From: Pyropia haitanensis
Lineage: Eukaryota; Rhodophyta; Bangiophyceae; Bangiales; Bangiaceae
Direction: 5' to 3'
NCBI GenBank assembly: GCA_008729055.1
Contig: SDUX01000001.1
Span: 3,015,206-3,079,205, forward strand
DNA: 64,000 nucleotides
The notes under the pieces were generated by a model. It did not search any database and was not told the origin of the DNA. It was given only the letters and a program-made list of their open reading frames with translations. Both the position numbers and the translations under genes were made by a program. Positions 44,269 through 53,838 of this stretch are shown in pieces; position 1 is the stretch's first letter; every line of letters starts with the position of its first letter.

Positions 44269-44790
44269 GGCGGCCTACGGCAGGCAGTGGTGATGCTCCG
44301 CCTTGAGGTGTGTGACTCCACCGCGGTGCTGGCGCAGGTAAACGAGCATCTGCTGTCTCAGCGGGAGTGCGAGAACCCGGCGCTGGTCCAGGCAGCCAAG
44401 TCGGCCGAGGGCTTTGAACACCTGTTCCGTCCCGGCCTCTGATTGGGGCTACTCCGACGTTCGATGACAGTCGCGGAGAGGGAGATTTCCGCGATGGGCC
44501 GCGCAAGAGTGGCAGACTTGCGGAAAAAGCAAACTCCGCAACAATATCTTGCTTGTCCCGCAGACTGGCTTGCGAGAAAGCAAGATCCTCGCGCGTCAAT
44601 CGGACGAGCTCCAGTGCTGGCATTTCCACGAGACATGAACGCGTGAGATGACAAGAGTAGCCTTGGTTCACGCCGAAGCGCTATCCTGGCCTTTATGTAT
44701 TGACGGACGGGTCTATACAAAAATTGTGTTCCGTAAGGTATCCCCAGAAGCGGCAGCCACAAAACCAGCCGGCCGTCGATCTTGCGGACG
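44265..44790 (-). repeat. Right terminal inverted repeat
   Basis: This 526-bp arm is inverted relative to 42875-43405. On the plus strand it carries a coding-like frame ending at 44442 (VVMLRLEVCDSTAVLAQVNE...) with no ATG; the same frame exists in the left arm on the minus strand, ending at 43228. Confidence 0.85.
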
Positions 44791-45856
44791 GTGCCCACAC
44801 GTCACGCAGCCGGTCGCGAGGCCGGGTGGCGCCGCGGCGTGGTACGGCGTGGCGCGTCACACGAGCGGCCAGGAGGGTGCGCCTGTTGGCGGTGCCGGCG
44901 GGGGGGAGGGGGCTCGCCGCCTGCCCGCTGTTGGCCACAGAGCCCGTCGACCAGTGGGAATCGGTCATGGCGGCGGCGCTGTGGCCATCCGCCGCACCGG
45001 GACCGCGGCGGGCGCCGCCGCCCCGCCGGCCGCACCGCGGCGTGCGCGTCCCCTGCGGCCGCACCGCGGCGGCGTGGTGCGCACCCCACCTGCCGCGGCG
45101 CGTCGCGCGCGGCGGCGACGGCGGCGGCAGCGGCGGCGGCGGTGGAGGTGGCGGCGTTGACGGCACCGCGGGGACACGGTGGCCGCCGGCGCGGGCCGCC
45201 ACCCCCGGTCGGATGAGTCCGCCCCCCCCCCCCAAAGGCCCGCCGGCAGCAAACCGCCACCCGGGCGCGCGGACAGGCGGCGGGGATGACGGGGGCACGG
45301 GGCAGCTCGGGACGCGGCCGGCCGGTGGTCCTCCACCCACGGCAGGCGGTGCGTGCGCCAGGCGTAGGGACGGCGTGGTCGGCGTCGGGCTGGGGGAGGC
45401 AAGCGGTGCCGCGCGGGGGGGGGGGGAGGGACGCCGCCCGACGGTGGTGTCTGCCACCGTGGGCGTCCGCGCCACGGCGCGGCCGTGCGGCCGTACATCT
45501 AGCGCACCGGCCGTCAGTCGCTTGCACCGCGGCGGACGGCGCGTGCGCGCGCGGGCGACGCAGCCCCCGCACACGCGCGCGCGCCACGCACCACGTCGGC
45601 GGCTCTGGGAGGGAGGTTCCGCGTGGTACCCATAGATCCAACAAGACACTGCGGGGGCGGGGGGACGTCGAAACGGCGGCCGCCGCCGCCCGTGGCCTGG
45701 CCGTCCCGCCGTGCCACCCCCCACCCCACCCCAAAAATAGGGCCCTCTTCCCACTCCCGCGCGGAGCCCGCGGCTCCGCCCCCCATCCCGCCCGCCTCCC
45801 CCCCCCACGTGCCAGTCCCCGGTGGAACTTGGGCGCGACGCCGGCGGCCCATTGGT
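44791..45856. other. Intergenic between TIR element and isoamylase 3' end
   Basis: No gene is seen. Composition is G/C-rich with Arg/Pro/Ala frames on both strands. Confidence 0.55.
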
Positions 45857-48217
45857 TTAGAGCCCCACCCGAGCCAGCCCCGCGCGGAGCGCCGCGGTCA
45901 CGTCCTCGGCGGCGGGCGTGGCCACGCACGCGCGGCGGACGTGCACCAGCACCACCGCCGAGTAGGGCTGCAGCCCGTACGACCGGTCGATGAGGTGCGC
46001 CGCCGGGTCGTCGCTGCAGTCCCGCGGCGGCGGCAGTGCCGTGTCAACGAGGCGCCCCCACGAGCCGCCGGCGGGCGCCGGGGGGAGTGTCGCAGTCCGC
46101 GGCTCGCCGCCCGCGTTGAACGCCACGTACAGGTCCGCGCCGTTGGCCGGCCGCGGGTCGGGGATGGTGAAAGCCAGAAAGTTGTAGGGGTCGTCCCACC
46201 CGGGCTCCCCGACACGCTCCCCGTGCCACACAATCTCCGAGCCCGAGTAGAAAGTGGTGCGCGCCAGGAATGGCGCCGTCTGCGTGCGCAGGCGGATGAG
46301 TTTGGCAAGGAAGCGGGGGAGGCCGCCGAGGCCGTCCCGCAGCGCGGCCCAGTCAAACGCGGTTAGCAGGCCGTCTTGGCACCAGCCATTGTTGTTGCCG
46401 CCCTTGGTATGCCCGTACTCGTCGCCCATGCACAGCATCGGGGTGCCCGCCGACAAGAGCAGCGCCACCAGCATGTTGCGCATCTGCCGGTCACGGCGCG
46501 ACCGCACCTCTGCGTCGGCCGTCTCGCCCTCGGCGCCACAGTTCCAGCTGTTGTTGTGCTGCTCCCCGTCGTTGTTGTTCTCCCCATTGTGCTCGTTGTG
46601 CTTGTCATTGTACGATACCAGGTCGTACAGGGAGAAGCCATCGTGTGCCGTCACAAAGTTGATCGAGTGGTATGGTGCCCGCCCCGACGGGCCGTACATA
46701 TCCTGGGACCCACACAGGCGCGACGCAAACGCGCCCTTGAGGCCGCGGTCGCCCTTGACAAACTGACGCACCACGTCGCGGAACTTGCCATTCCACTCGG
46801 ACCAGACCCCATAGTGAGGGAAGGTGCCCACCTGGTAGAGGCCCCCACAGTCCCACGGTTCGGCAATCAACTTGACGTCGCGCATGCACGGGTCCTTGGT
46901 GATGCGTTCCACAACGGGCGGGTTGGCCAGCGCCGCCCCGTCCATGCCCCGTGTCAGGATGGACGCCAGGTCAAAGCGGAAGCCGTCGACGCCCATGGTC
47001 AGCGCCCAGTAGCGGAGGGACTCGTGGATCCACTCTGCGGTCACCGGGTTGTTGCACGACAGGGTGTTGCCACAGCCCGAGTAGTTGACAAACTTGGCGC
47101 CATTGTCCTCGAGCATGTAGTACGTGCCCGGCGCGAGCGTCTTTTGCCCATAGTGCCCCGGCGGCAAAAAGTCCAGGCCCATCTCGGCCGTGTGGTTGTA
47201 CACCACGTCCAGGATGACCTCAATGCCGGCGCGGTGGAGCTCCCGGACCATCGTCTGGAACTCGACCGTCGCGTCTGCCCGCGCAAACCGGTTCATGGGC
47301 GCAAAAAAGGCGACGGTAGAGTACCCCCAGTACTGCGACAGGCGCTGCTTCGTGACGGGGTTGATAAACGACCACTCCGTCTCGTTAAACTCCATCACTG
47401 GCAGCAGCTCCACACAGTTGACGCCCAGCGCACGGAGGTAAGGGATCTTGTCAATCACGCCCAGAAAGGTGCCGTTGGTGTCCGCGCCCCCCCCCGCCGG
47501 CGTCGCCTTGGCCCCCCCCTTGGCCTCCCCGTCCGCGTCGGCGCCGCCGTCGGCACCACCACCACCGGCAGTGGCGGCGCCACCAGCGTCTGCATACAGC
47601 GTAAAGCCACGGACGTGCATCTCATAAATGACCAGCTCGTGCTGCGGGATGCGTGGCGGCACCACCCCCTGCCAGTCAAACGCCGGGGCGCCCACCGCTG
47701 GCACCACCCCCCGTGGGCGGTACTCCCCCCGCACGTCCGTGGCGTTGTACATGCGCGCGCCCACTGGCGACGACACCTCCCGCGCGTACGGGTCGAGGCA
47801 CTCGTTGGTGTACCAGCGGGGGTCCGCCGCCGCGCCTACCCGCCACAGGTACTCGGAGCGGGGCGGGACACCCGCCACCTTCACGTGCCACACCATGCCC
47901 GTCCGGTGCTGGGCGGCGTCCAGGCGCAGCTCCACCGGCGGCGGCGGCGGCGGCGCCCCGCCGCCCGCCGCCGCCGCGCCGTCACCGCCGTCGGCACCCG
48001 CCGCGGGCGCCTCACGGGTGGGAGGGAAGAGCAGCAGCACAACGTGGGTGGCCTCCTTGGTAAAGATGGAAAAGTTGAGCGCGCCGCCGCCGCCGCCGCC
48101 AGTGTCAGCGGCGGCAGCGGCGCTGGCGGGGGTGCAGCCGTACGGCAGCGGCCGCCCCCGGTGAGCAATGGAAATGGAGTCGCCCCACGCAGGGGCGCCC
48201 GCCGCAGAGGTCACCAT
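45857..48217 (-). CDS. Isoamylase-type starch debranching enzyme (GH13)
   Basis: It hydrolyses alpha-1,6 branches in alpha-glucan, trimming or degrading floridean starch. The 786-residue protein starts at ATG 48217-48215. The N-terminal region (about 1-180) is the CBM48-like isoamylase N domain. Then come the GH13 barrel motifs VIYEMHVRGFT, ILDVVYNHTAEM, DGFRFDLAS (nucleophile Asp416), LIAEPWD (acid/base Glu453) and FVTAHDGFSLYDL (Asp526), followed by GDEYGHTKGGNNNGW and a C-terminal beta domain. All three catalytic acids are present. No transit peptide is evident, which fits cytosolic starch of red algae; an in-frame extension to 48343 is low-complexity. A short upstream exon is possible because CTCTGTCTCAG lies just before the start. 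The frame is intact and contains no long G/C run. Confidence 0.93.
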   Translation of the reverse strand: MVTSAAGAPAWGDSISIAHRGRPLPYGCTPASAAAAADTGGGGGGALNFSIFTKEATHVVLLLFPPTREAPAAGADGGDGAAAAGGGAPPPPPPVELRLDAAQHRTGMVWHVKVAGVPPRSEYLWRVGAAADPRWYTNECLDPYAREVSSPVGARMYNATDVRGEYRPRGVVPAVGAPAFDWQGVVPPRIPQHELVIYEMHVRGFTLYADAGGAATAGGGGADGGADADGEAKGGAKATPAGGGADTNGTFLGVIDKIPYLRALGVNCVELLPVMEFNETEWSFINPVTKQRLSQYWGYSTVAFFAPMNRFARADATVEFQTMVRELHRAGIEVILDVVYNHTAEMGLDFLPPGHYGQKTLAPGTYYMLEDNGAKFVNYSGCGNTLSCNNPVTAEWIHESLRYWALTMGVDGFRFDLASILTRGMDGAALANPPVVERITKDPCMRDVKLIAEPWDCGGLYQVGTFPHYGVWSEWNGKFRDVVRQFVKGDRGLKGAFASRLCGSQDMYGPSGRAPYHSINFVTAHDGFSLYDLVSYNDKHNEHNGENNNDGEQHNNSWNCGAEGETADAEVRSRRDRQMRNMLVALLLSAGTPMLCMGDEYGHTKGGNNNGWCQDGLLTAFDWAALRDGLGGLPRFLAKLIRLRTQTAPFLARTTFYSGSEIVWHGERVGEPGWDDPYNFLAFTIPDPRPANGADLYVAFNAGGEPRTATLPPAPAGGSWGRLVDTALPPPRDCSDDPAAHLIDRSYGLQPYSAVVLVHVRRACVATPAAEDVTAALRAGLARVGL

Positions 48218-50461
48218 CGCAGCGGCTGAGACAGAGGAGAGGGGGAGCGGGTGCGCGCGGGGGGTGGGGTCGGGGGGGGGAGACGCGCGCCAGGTGCGGT
48301 GGCGTGCCGTTCGCGCGGGCACCCAGGCGCCAGCGGCGCACAAGCTGCGCCGCCGAGGATGGCCGCAATGACGGGGGGGGGGTTGGCAGCACGAGGCGGA
48401 TCACGGGGGCTGACGGGCCACGCAGACAGAAGGGGGGGGACAGTGGAGGCCCACCAAGCCCAGTGATCGGCAGCGTCAGCCACCCCTTCTTGATGAAATC
48501 AGTGTAATTTACATCATATTGTGGTATAAATTCACACCACAGACTGATGTCACAAATATTTACATTATCATAATTCATCATGCAATGATAGATAGCACAA
48601 CGATATAACTGGTTGTAATCTCAATCACACAGGCAGGCAAGAGCTCCCACGTGACCGTACTTTACGTCAGTCGTTTACAGAGCGCTTGCGTGCCGGATTT
48701 GGCGGCGCCTTGCCCGACGCCGCCCCGCCCGTGCCGCCTCGACCGAGCGCCGCCGCGTCGGCCGTCGCCGACCGGCACCCCCCCCCCCCTTCGCGGCCCC
48801 CCCCCCGCCCCAGCGGGGTGCCGCCCCATCCGCCAGCCAGCCCGCCCCCCCCCCACCGCTGCCGCGTACGTTGCGCTGCCGCCCCGTCCCGTCCGCCGCC
48901 ACCGCCGCGCCGTCCACGCACCCCGCGGGGCGTCACTGGTGCCGCGCCTCCTCCCCCGGCCACCGCGCGTATGGCTTGTCGGCGGTGCGCCCCGTCACGC
49001 GGCGGCGCCACCCTCCGACGCGACCAGCTGGTGCGCAACCGCCGCCGTCGACTGTGCTGCTGTGGGGGGGACCGCCCGCCGTCTGCTCGATGGCGCTCCC
49101 CCCCCCCCCCTTCCGTCACCCCCCCACCCCCCCCCCCCCCACCCCTATCGCCCGTGCCTGTCGTACGTAGCGACCGCCCCGGCCGGGCCACGCCCCCGAC
49201 CACACCCCCCCGGCGGGCCGCCTCGCCGCCGCGGGCGGCACGCCCGCACGCAAGCGGTCGCCCGTGCGTGGCCGCGGCGCGGCCTCGCCTCGGCAACCCC
49301 GCCCCGCCTGCCGCGCCTCCCCCCGCGCGGGCGCCGCGTATCCCCGCCGAGCACGGGCACACTGCAGGGCGGAGGGGGATAGCCGGGGGGCGGGGGGGGG
49401 GGGGGGGTACCGCGGTGGCGGTGGGAGGGGGGGGGGGCGGCCGGCGGCCGGCGGCGGGGGGGGGGGGGGGGGGGGAACGCCCGGCCGCCGCCGCGACCGG
49501 CAGCCGCCCACCCCAGCCTGCCGCGCCGCCTCGGGTGGTGGGCGCTGCCCGGTGAGCGGCTGGGTGGAGCGGCGGCGGTGGGGGCGGGGCGGCGGCAAGG
49601 TGGGGGGGGGGAGCGGCGGTGGCGCGTGGGTTTGGGCGCCGCGGGGGGGGCGGGGGGGGGGGGGGGTATCCACACGCGCACGCAGGCTGGCGCTGTGGCG
49701 GGGGGCGGGGGGGGGGAGAGGGGGAGAGGCGGCGGCCCCCCCCGCGGCCGCCGCGCACCCCGCTGCTGCTGCTGCGGCTGCTGCCACCGCCGCCGCGGCG
49801 GCCGCGGGGGGGGTAGAGCCAGCCCCGCCGCCACCGCCGCTGCTCGCGGCGGCGGCGGCGGCGGCGGTGGCCGCCACCGGCGCGCCGCGGCGGCGGCGGG
49901 CGGGCCGCGGCGGCGGCGGCGGGTGACCTCGCGCACCTCCGGGCGGCCGCGCGGCGGCGGCCGCGCGGCGGCGGCGGCGGGCGCCCCACGTGGGTCGGCG
50001 GTGTGGCCAGCGCGGGGCGGCGACGGATCCGCCGCGTCGGCGGCGTCCGTTCCCCTCCCACGCTCCCCCCCCCGCCCCTCCCGGCGCGGCCGCCCTCTCG
50101 CCACCCCCCGTGGCCGTGCCACGCCGTGTGCCGCGGTTGATCCTTTGGCCGCGGCGCCCGTCTTGCCCTGCCGCCCCTCGCCCCCCACCCCCCGCCCCTC
50201 CACTTGGCCGTCCTCCCCGCCTCCCTCCCTCTCCCCTCCCCCCCACTCTCTCCTCGTCCCCCCCCCTCCTCCCCCCCGCCCTCCCTCCCCCCTCCCCCCA
50301 CTCTCTCCTCGTCCTCCCCCCCTCCTCCCCCCCTCCCTCGCTCTCTCCTCTTCCTCCCCCCCCTCCCCCCCCCCCCCCCCCACCTCACCCCCCGGGACCG
50401 TTACGGGACACGCGCAACCGCCGCGACGGGGCGGCGCACGATGCCCCCCCCCCCCCCCCCC
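48218..50461. other. Intergenic between divergent isoamylase and kinesin genes
   Basis: It contains an AT-rich island (48485-48640) with an imperfect hairpin, then long C and G runs (49122-49140, 49389-49407, 49457-49475). A pyrimidine-rich stretch with repeated CTCTCTCCTCGTCC-like units (50210-50400) is probably the kinesin leader. No gene is supported despite long open frames on both strands. Confidence 0.5.
48485..48640. other. AT-rich island with imperfect hairpin
   Basis: About 155 bp of AT-rich sequence sits in GC-rich DNA. Positions 48511-48524 (ACATCATATTGTGG) and 48537-48550 (CCACAGACTGATGT) can pair at 10 of 14 positions around a 12-base loop. It could be a MITE remnant, or a TATA-containing promoter block for the isoamylase gene about 300 bp away. 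Confidence 0.5.
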
Positions 50462-51145
50462 ATGGCGGTCACCGCCGTCGTGCGGGTGCACCCCCACCCG
50501 CACCCCGCCGACCCACCGCTGCGCATTGAGCGCCCCCCCCCCGGCGGCGGCGCGCCGGTGGTGTTGTGGCTGCCGGCGCCCCCCCCCCCCCCAGGCCCAC
50601 CGCCACCGGCCTCGGCGGCCGCGTCGCGGCGGCGGCGGCGGCCGCCGCCGCGGCGGGCCGCCGCCACGCCGTCGACGCGGTCATTACGGGCGGCACGGCG
50701 GCGCTGTACGCGGCGGCGGGTGCGCCGGCGGTGGCGGCTGTGGCGGGGGGGGCCGACGCGACGGTGCTGGCGGTGGGGGCGAGCGGGTCGGGCAAGACGA
50801 CCGCGTTGATGGGGGGGGTGGGGGGGGGGGGGACGGGGAGGATGGGGGTGGCGGTGCCGCCGACGGGGGGCTCGTGGGGGGGGTCATCAAGGGGCTTTTT
50901 GCGGCCGCCGCGACGGCGGCGGCCGCCGACACGGCGGCGGCGGCGGCGGCCGACGGCGCCGCCGGTGGGACAGACGCCGCGCCCGTCACGCTGGGCGTGT
51001 CGGTGGTGGAGGTGGTTGGCCACCGGGTGGTGGACCTGCTGTCCCCGCCGCCCGCGGCGGCCACCAGCCGTGGCGGCGGCGGCCGCGGCGGCGGCGGCGG
51101 CGGCGGCGGCCGCGGCAGCGTCAGCGGCGGCGGCGGTGGCACGGG

Positions 51146-51197
<52 letters not shown>

Positions 51198-51740
51198 CGC
51201 CGCCCGCCCCCCCCAGCCGTCATTGTGGCGGCCACGCCCGCGCAGGCGGCGGCGCTCGTTGCCGCCGCCGCCCGCCGCCGTGCGACCGCCGCGACCGCCG
51301 CCAACCGTGGCTCGTCCCGCTCGCACGCGCTGCTGCGGCTGTCGCTGCCGCCCGGGGGGGCGACGCTCACGCTCATCGACACGGCGGGCGCGGAGCGGCG
51401 GCGGGCGGCGGCGCCAGCGGCGGCGGCGGCCGCCGCCACCACCACCACCACCGCCACCACCGCCACCACCGCCACCACCGCCGACAGGACGATGGCGACG
51501 GCGGCAGCAGCAGCGGCGGCAGCAGCAGCAGCGGCGGCGGCGGCGGGCGGGGCGGGCGGGCTGCCGGCGCCCCCCCCCCCCCCCTGCTGCCACCCCCACC
51601 GCTGCCGCCGCCCCTCCGCCCCGTCTCCGAGACGGGCGCCATCCACGCGGGCCTGTCGGCGCTCGCGCGGGTCGTCGACGCCCGCCGCGCGCCGCCGCCA
51701 CGCGCGCCCACCAGCGGCGCCACGCCCAGCGGGCGGAGCC

Positions 51741-51781
<41 letters not shown>

Positions 51782-53181
51782 CACGTGCCGTACCGCGACA
51801 GCGGCCTCACCTGGGCGGCCCGTGCGGCGCTGTCGGCCGGCGCGTCGCTCGTTGTTGTCGCGGCGGTCCGGGGGGGGGGGCGCCCGTCCGCCGCGACGCT
51901 CGCGTTTGTGGACCGGCTGCGGGGGATGCGGCCGGCGGTGGGGGGGGGGGGGGGGTGGGGGGGGGGGGGGGGCGCCGTGCCGGCGCGCTGCGCGCGTCGA
52001 TCACGGCGCTGATGGGGGAGGTGGCGCGGCTGCGGGCAGAGGTGGCGGCGCTCCGGGGGGGGGGGGGGGGGGGGGGGGGTTGGTGGCGGTCGGGCCCACG
52101 CTGGAGGGGGGCGCCGCGGGTGCTGGGGGGGGGGGGGGGGGTTGGTGGCGGCGGGACCTGCGGTTCCCCCTGCCATTGTCGGCGGGGAGGCGCCCGCGGT
52201 GGTGGCGGTGGGCTCCCCCGTGACCCCTGCCCTTGTCGGCGGGGAGGCGCCCGCGGTGGCGGCGGTGGGATCCCCGGTTCCCCCTGCCATTGTCGACGGG
52301 GAGACCCCCGCGGTGGTGGCGGTGGGCTCCCCCGTGACCCCTGCCCTTGTCGACGGGGAGACCCCCGCGGTGGTGGCGGTGGGCTCCCCCGTGACCCCTG
52401 CTATTGTCGGCGGGGAGGCGCCCGCGGTGGTGGCGGTGGGCTCCCCCGTGACCCCTGCTATTGTCGGCGGGGAGGCGCCCGCGGTGGTGGCGGTGGGCTC
52501 CCCCGTGACCCCTGCCCTTGTCGGCGGGGAGGCGCCCGCGGTGGCGGCGGCGGGCTCCCCCGTGACCCCTGCCCTTGTCGGCAAGAAGGCGCTTTCGGTG
52601 GCGGCGGTGGGCTCCCCCGTGTCCCCTGCCATTGTCGGCGGGGAGGCGCCCGCGGTGGCGGCGGCGGCCGCCGCGGTTCCCCCCCCGCGTGGCGACACGG
52701 CGGTGGTGGTGGCGGCAGACGCGCCCGCCACCCCCGCTCGGGCGGGCCGGCCGGCGGCGGCGGCGGCGGCGGTGGGCTCCCCCGTCACCCCCGCGCGGGG
52801 CGGCAGGCGGGAGCCGCCGCCGCCGCCGGCGGCGGTGGGCTCCCCCGTCACCCCCGCGCGGGGCGGCAGGCGGGAGCCGCCGCCGCCGCCGGCGGCGGTG
52901 GGCTCCCCCGTCACCCCCGCGCGGGGCGGCAGGCGGGAGCCGCCGCCGCCGCCGGCGGCGGTCGACGCGCCCGTCGCGCTCCCTTGGGGCGGCTGCGCCG
53001 CCGCGGTCGACGCGGGGGGTGCGCCCGTGCCCCCCGCCCGCGGGGGGGGGCGCCCCCCGCCGCGCACCGACGCGGAGGCGGCGCCGCCGGCCGCCGCCGC
53101 CGCCGCCGCCGCCGCGTCGCCGCTTCCCCCGTCCGCCGCCGCCGCCGCCATGCGCGTCCCACCCGGTGCGGCCGCGCCCGT

Positions 53182-53225
<44 letters not shown>

Positions 53226-53388
53226 GGCCTGCCGCCGCCGCCGCCGCCGCCGCGGCGGGCGGCGCCACCAACGGCGGCACCCCCCCTGGCACCAGCGCGG
53301 CGGCACCCGCGGCGGCGGCCGCCTCCCCCCCTCCGAGCCCCCACGCCGCCACCGCCGCCACAGTCACCCCCGCGGCGGCCGTCGCGGT

Positions 53389-53430
<42 letters not shown>

Positions 53431-53772
53431 ACCGTCGGCACCGTCGGCGGCACGCGACGACGCGAGCGCACCCCCCCCCCCCCCCCCCCTATCCCTGCCG
53501 CCGACGCCGCGCACCCGGGCGGCCGTCGTTGGGGTGGACGTGGGGCCGACCCCCCCCCCAGCACCCCCCCTCGCGGGGGGCACCCCCCCCCCCCCCCCCC
53601 CGCCGCCGCCGCGGCGGCCGACGCGGCCGACACGGACGACGCGGCCTTCCTCGCGGCGGTCCTTGCGCGCGGCGGCGCGGCGGCGGGCGCCGCGCTGCGC
53701 GCGACGGCGCTGCTCGCGCGCGTCCGTGCCGCCGAGGCCGCCGCCGACGTTGGCGCCTACTACGCGGCGGTC

Positions 53773-53806
<34 letters not shown>

Positions 53807-53838
53807 GGGTGGCGGCGGCTGCCGTCACCGCCGCCTAG
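50462..53838 (+). CDS. Divergent kinesin-like motor protein with repeat tail, frame broken at G/C runs
   Basis: Kinesin motor motifs occur in the right order from ATG 50462: VTAVVRVHPHP (beta-1), ADATVLAVGASGSGKTTALMGG (P-loop, usually GQTGSGKT), SVVEVVGHRVVDLL, NRGSSRSHALLRL (switch I), LIDTAGAER (switch II, usually DLAGSE) and HVPYRDSGLTW (usually HVPYRDSKLT). A short coiled coil (ALMGEVARLRAEVAALR) follows, then a repeat tail and an Ala-rich end with DTDDAAFLAAVLARG. The motifs lie in different frames; every change falls in a mononucleotide run: 50579-50592, about 50812-50832, 51570-51584, about 51940-51972, 52058-52079, 52129-52141 and about 53586-53599. Either run lengths are wrong or the gene is decaying. 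The substitutions in switch II and the microtubule loop suggest altered motor activity. Confidence 0.7.
52153..52665 (+). repeat. 57-bp tandem repeat, nine copies, in the kinesin tail
   Basis: Units start at 52153 and recur every 57 bp. Each encodes 19 residues of the type GSPVTPALVGGEAPAVVAV, with Ile/Leu and Gly/Asp variants and one unit carrying GKKALS. The unit length is a multiple of three and is kept in all copies, which supports translation of this frame. Confidence 0.9.
52772..52960 (+). repeat. 63-bp tandem repeat, three copies, in the kinesin tail
   Basis: Units at 52772, 52835 and 52898 encode 21 residues of the type GSPVTPARGGRREPPPPPAAV. They share the GSPVTPA start with the 57-bp array and are nearly identical at DNA level, so they expanded recently. 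Confidence 0.9.

Larger units (their letters stand above)
42875..44790. mobile_element. Element with about 530-bp terminal inverted repeats, non-autonomous
   Basis: The two arms (42875-43405 and 44265-44790) are inverted copies that differ by a 5-bp indel and a few substitutions near the outer ends. The outer ends read CGTCCG(T/C)AAGATCGAC. Inside is an 859-bp core with no transposase-like frame; part of it looks like a gene fragment. Base composition is clearly lower in GC than the neighbours. No target duplication is obvious at the flanks (GGCGT left, GTGCC right). Long TIRs with a short core suggest a foldback or non-autonomous DNA transposon that may have picked up host sequence. Confidence 0.75.

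Noticed and set aside
42864..44800. Target-site duplication of the TIR element
   Set aside because: The flanking bases (GGCGT and GTGCC) do not match; none could be claimed.
48667..50388. Long minus-strand frame of 573 codons
   Set aside because: It is made of Gly/Arg/Pro runs mirrored by open plus-strand frames; no conserved segment.
52153..52665. Regular repeats as a possible CRISPR array
   Set aside because: The units are directly adjacent with no unique spacers and translate as a 19-residue protein repeat.
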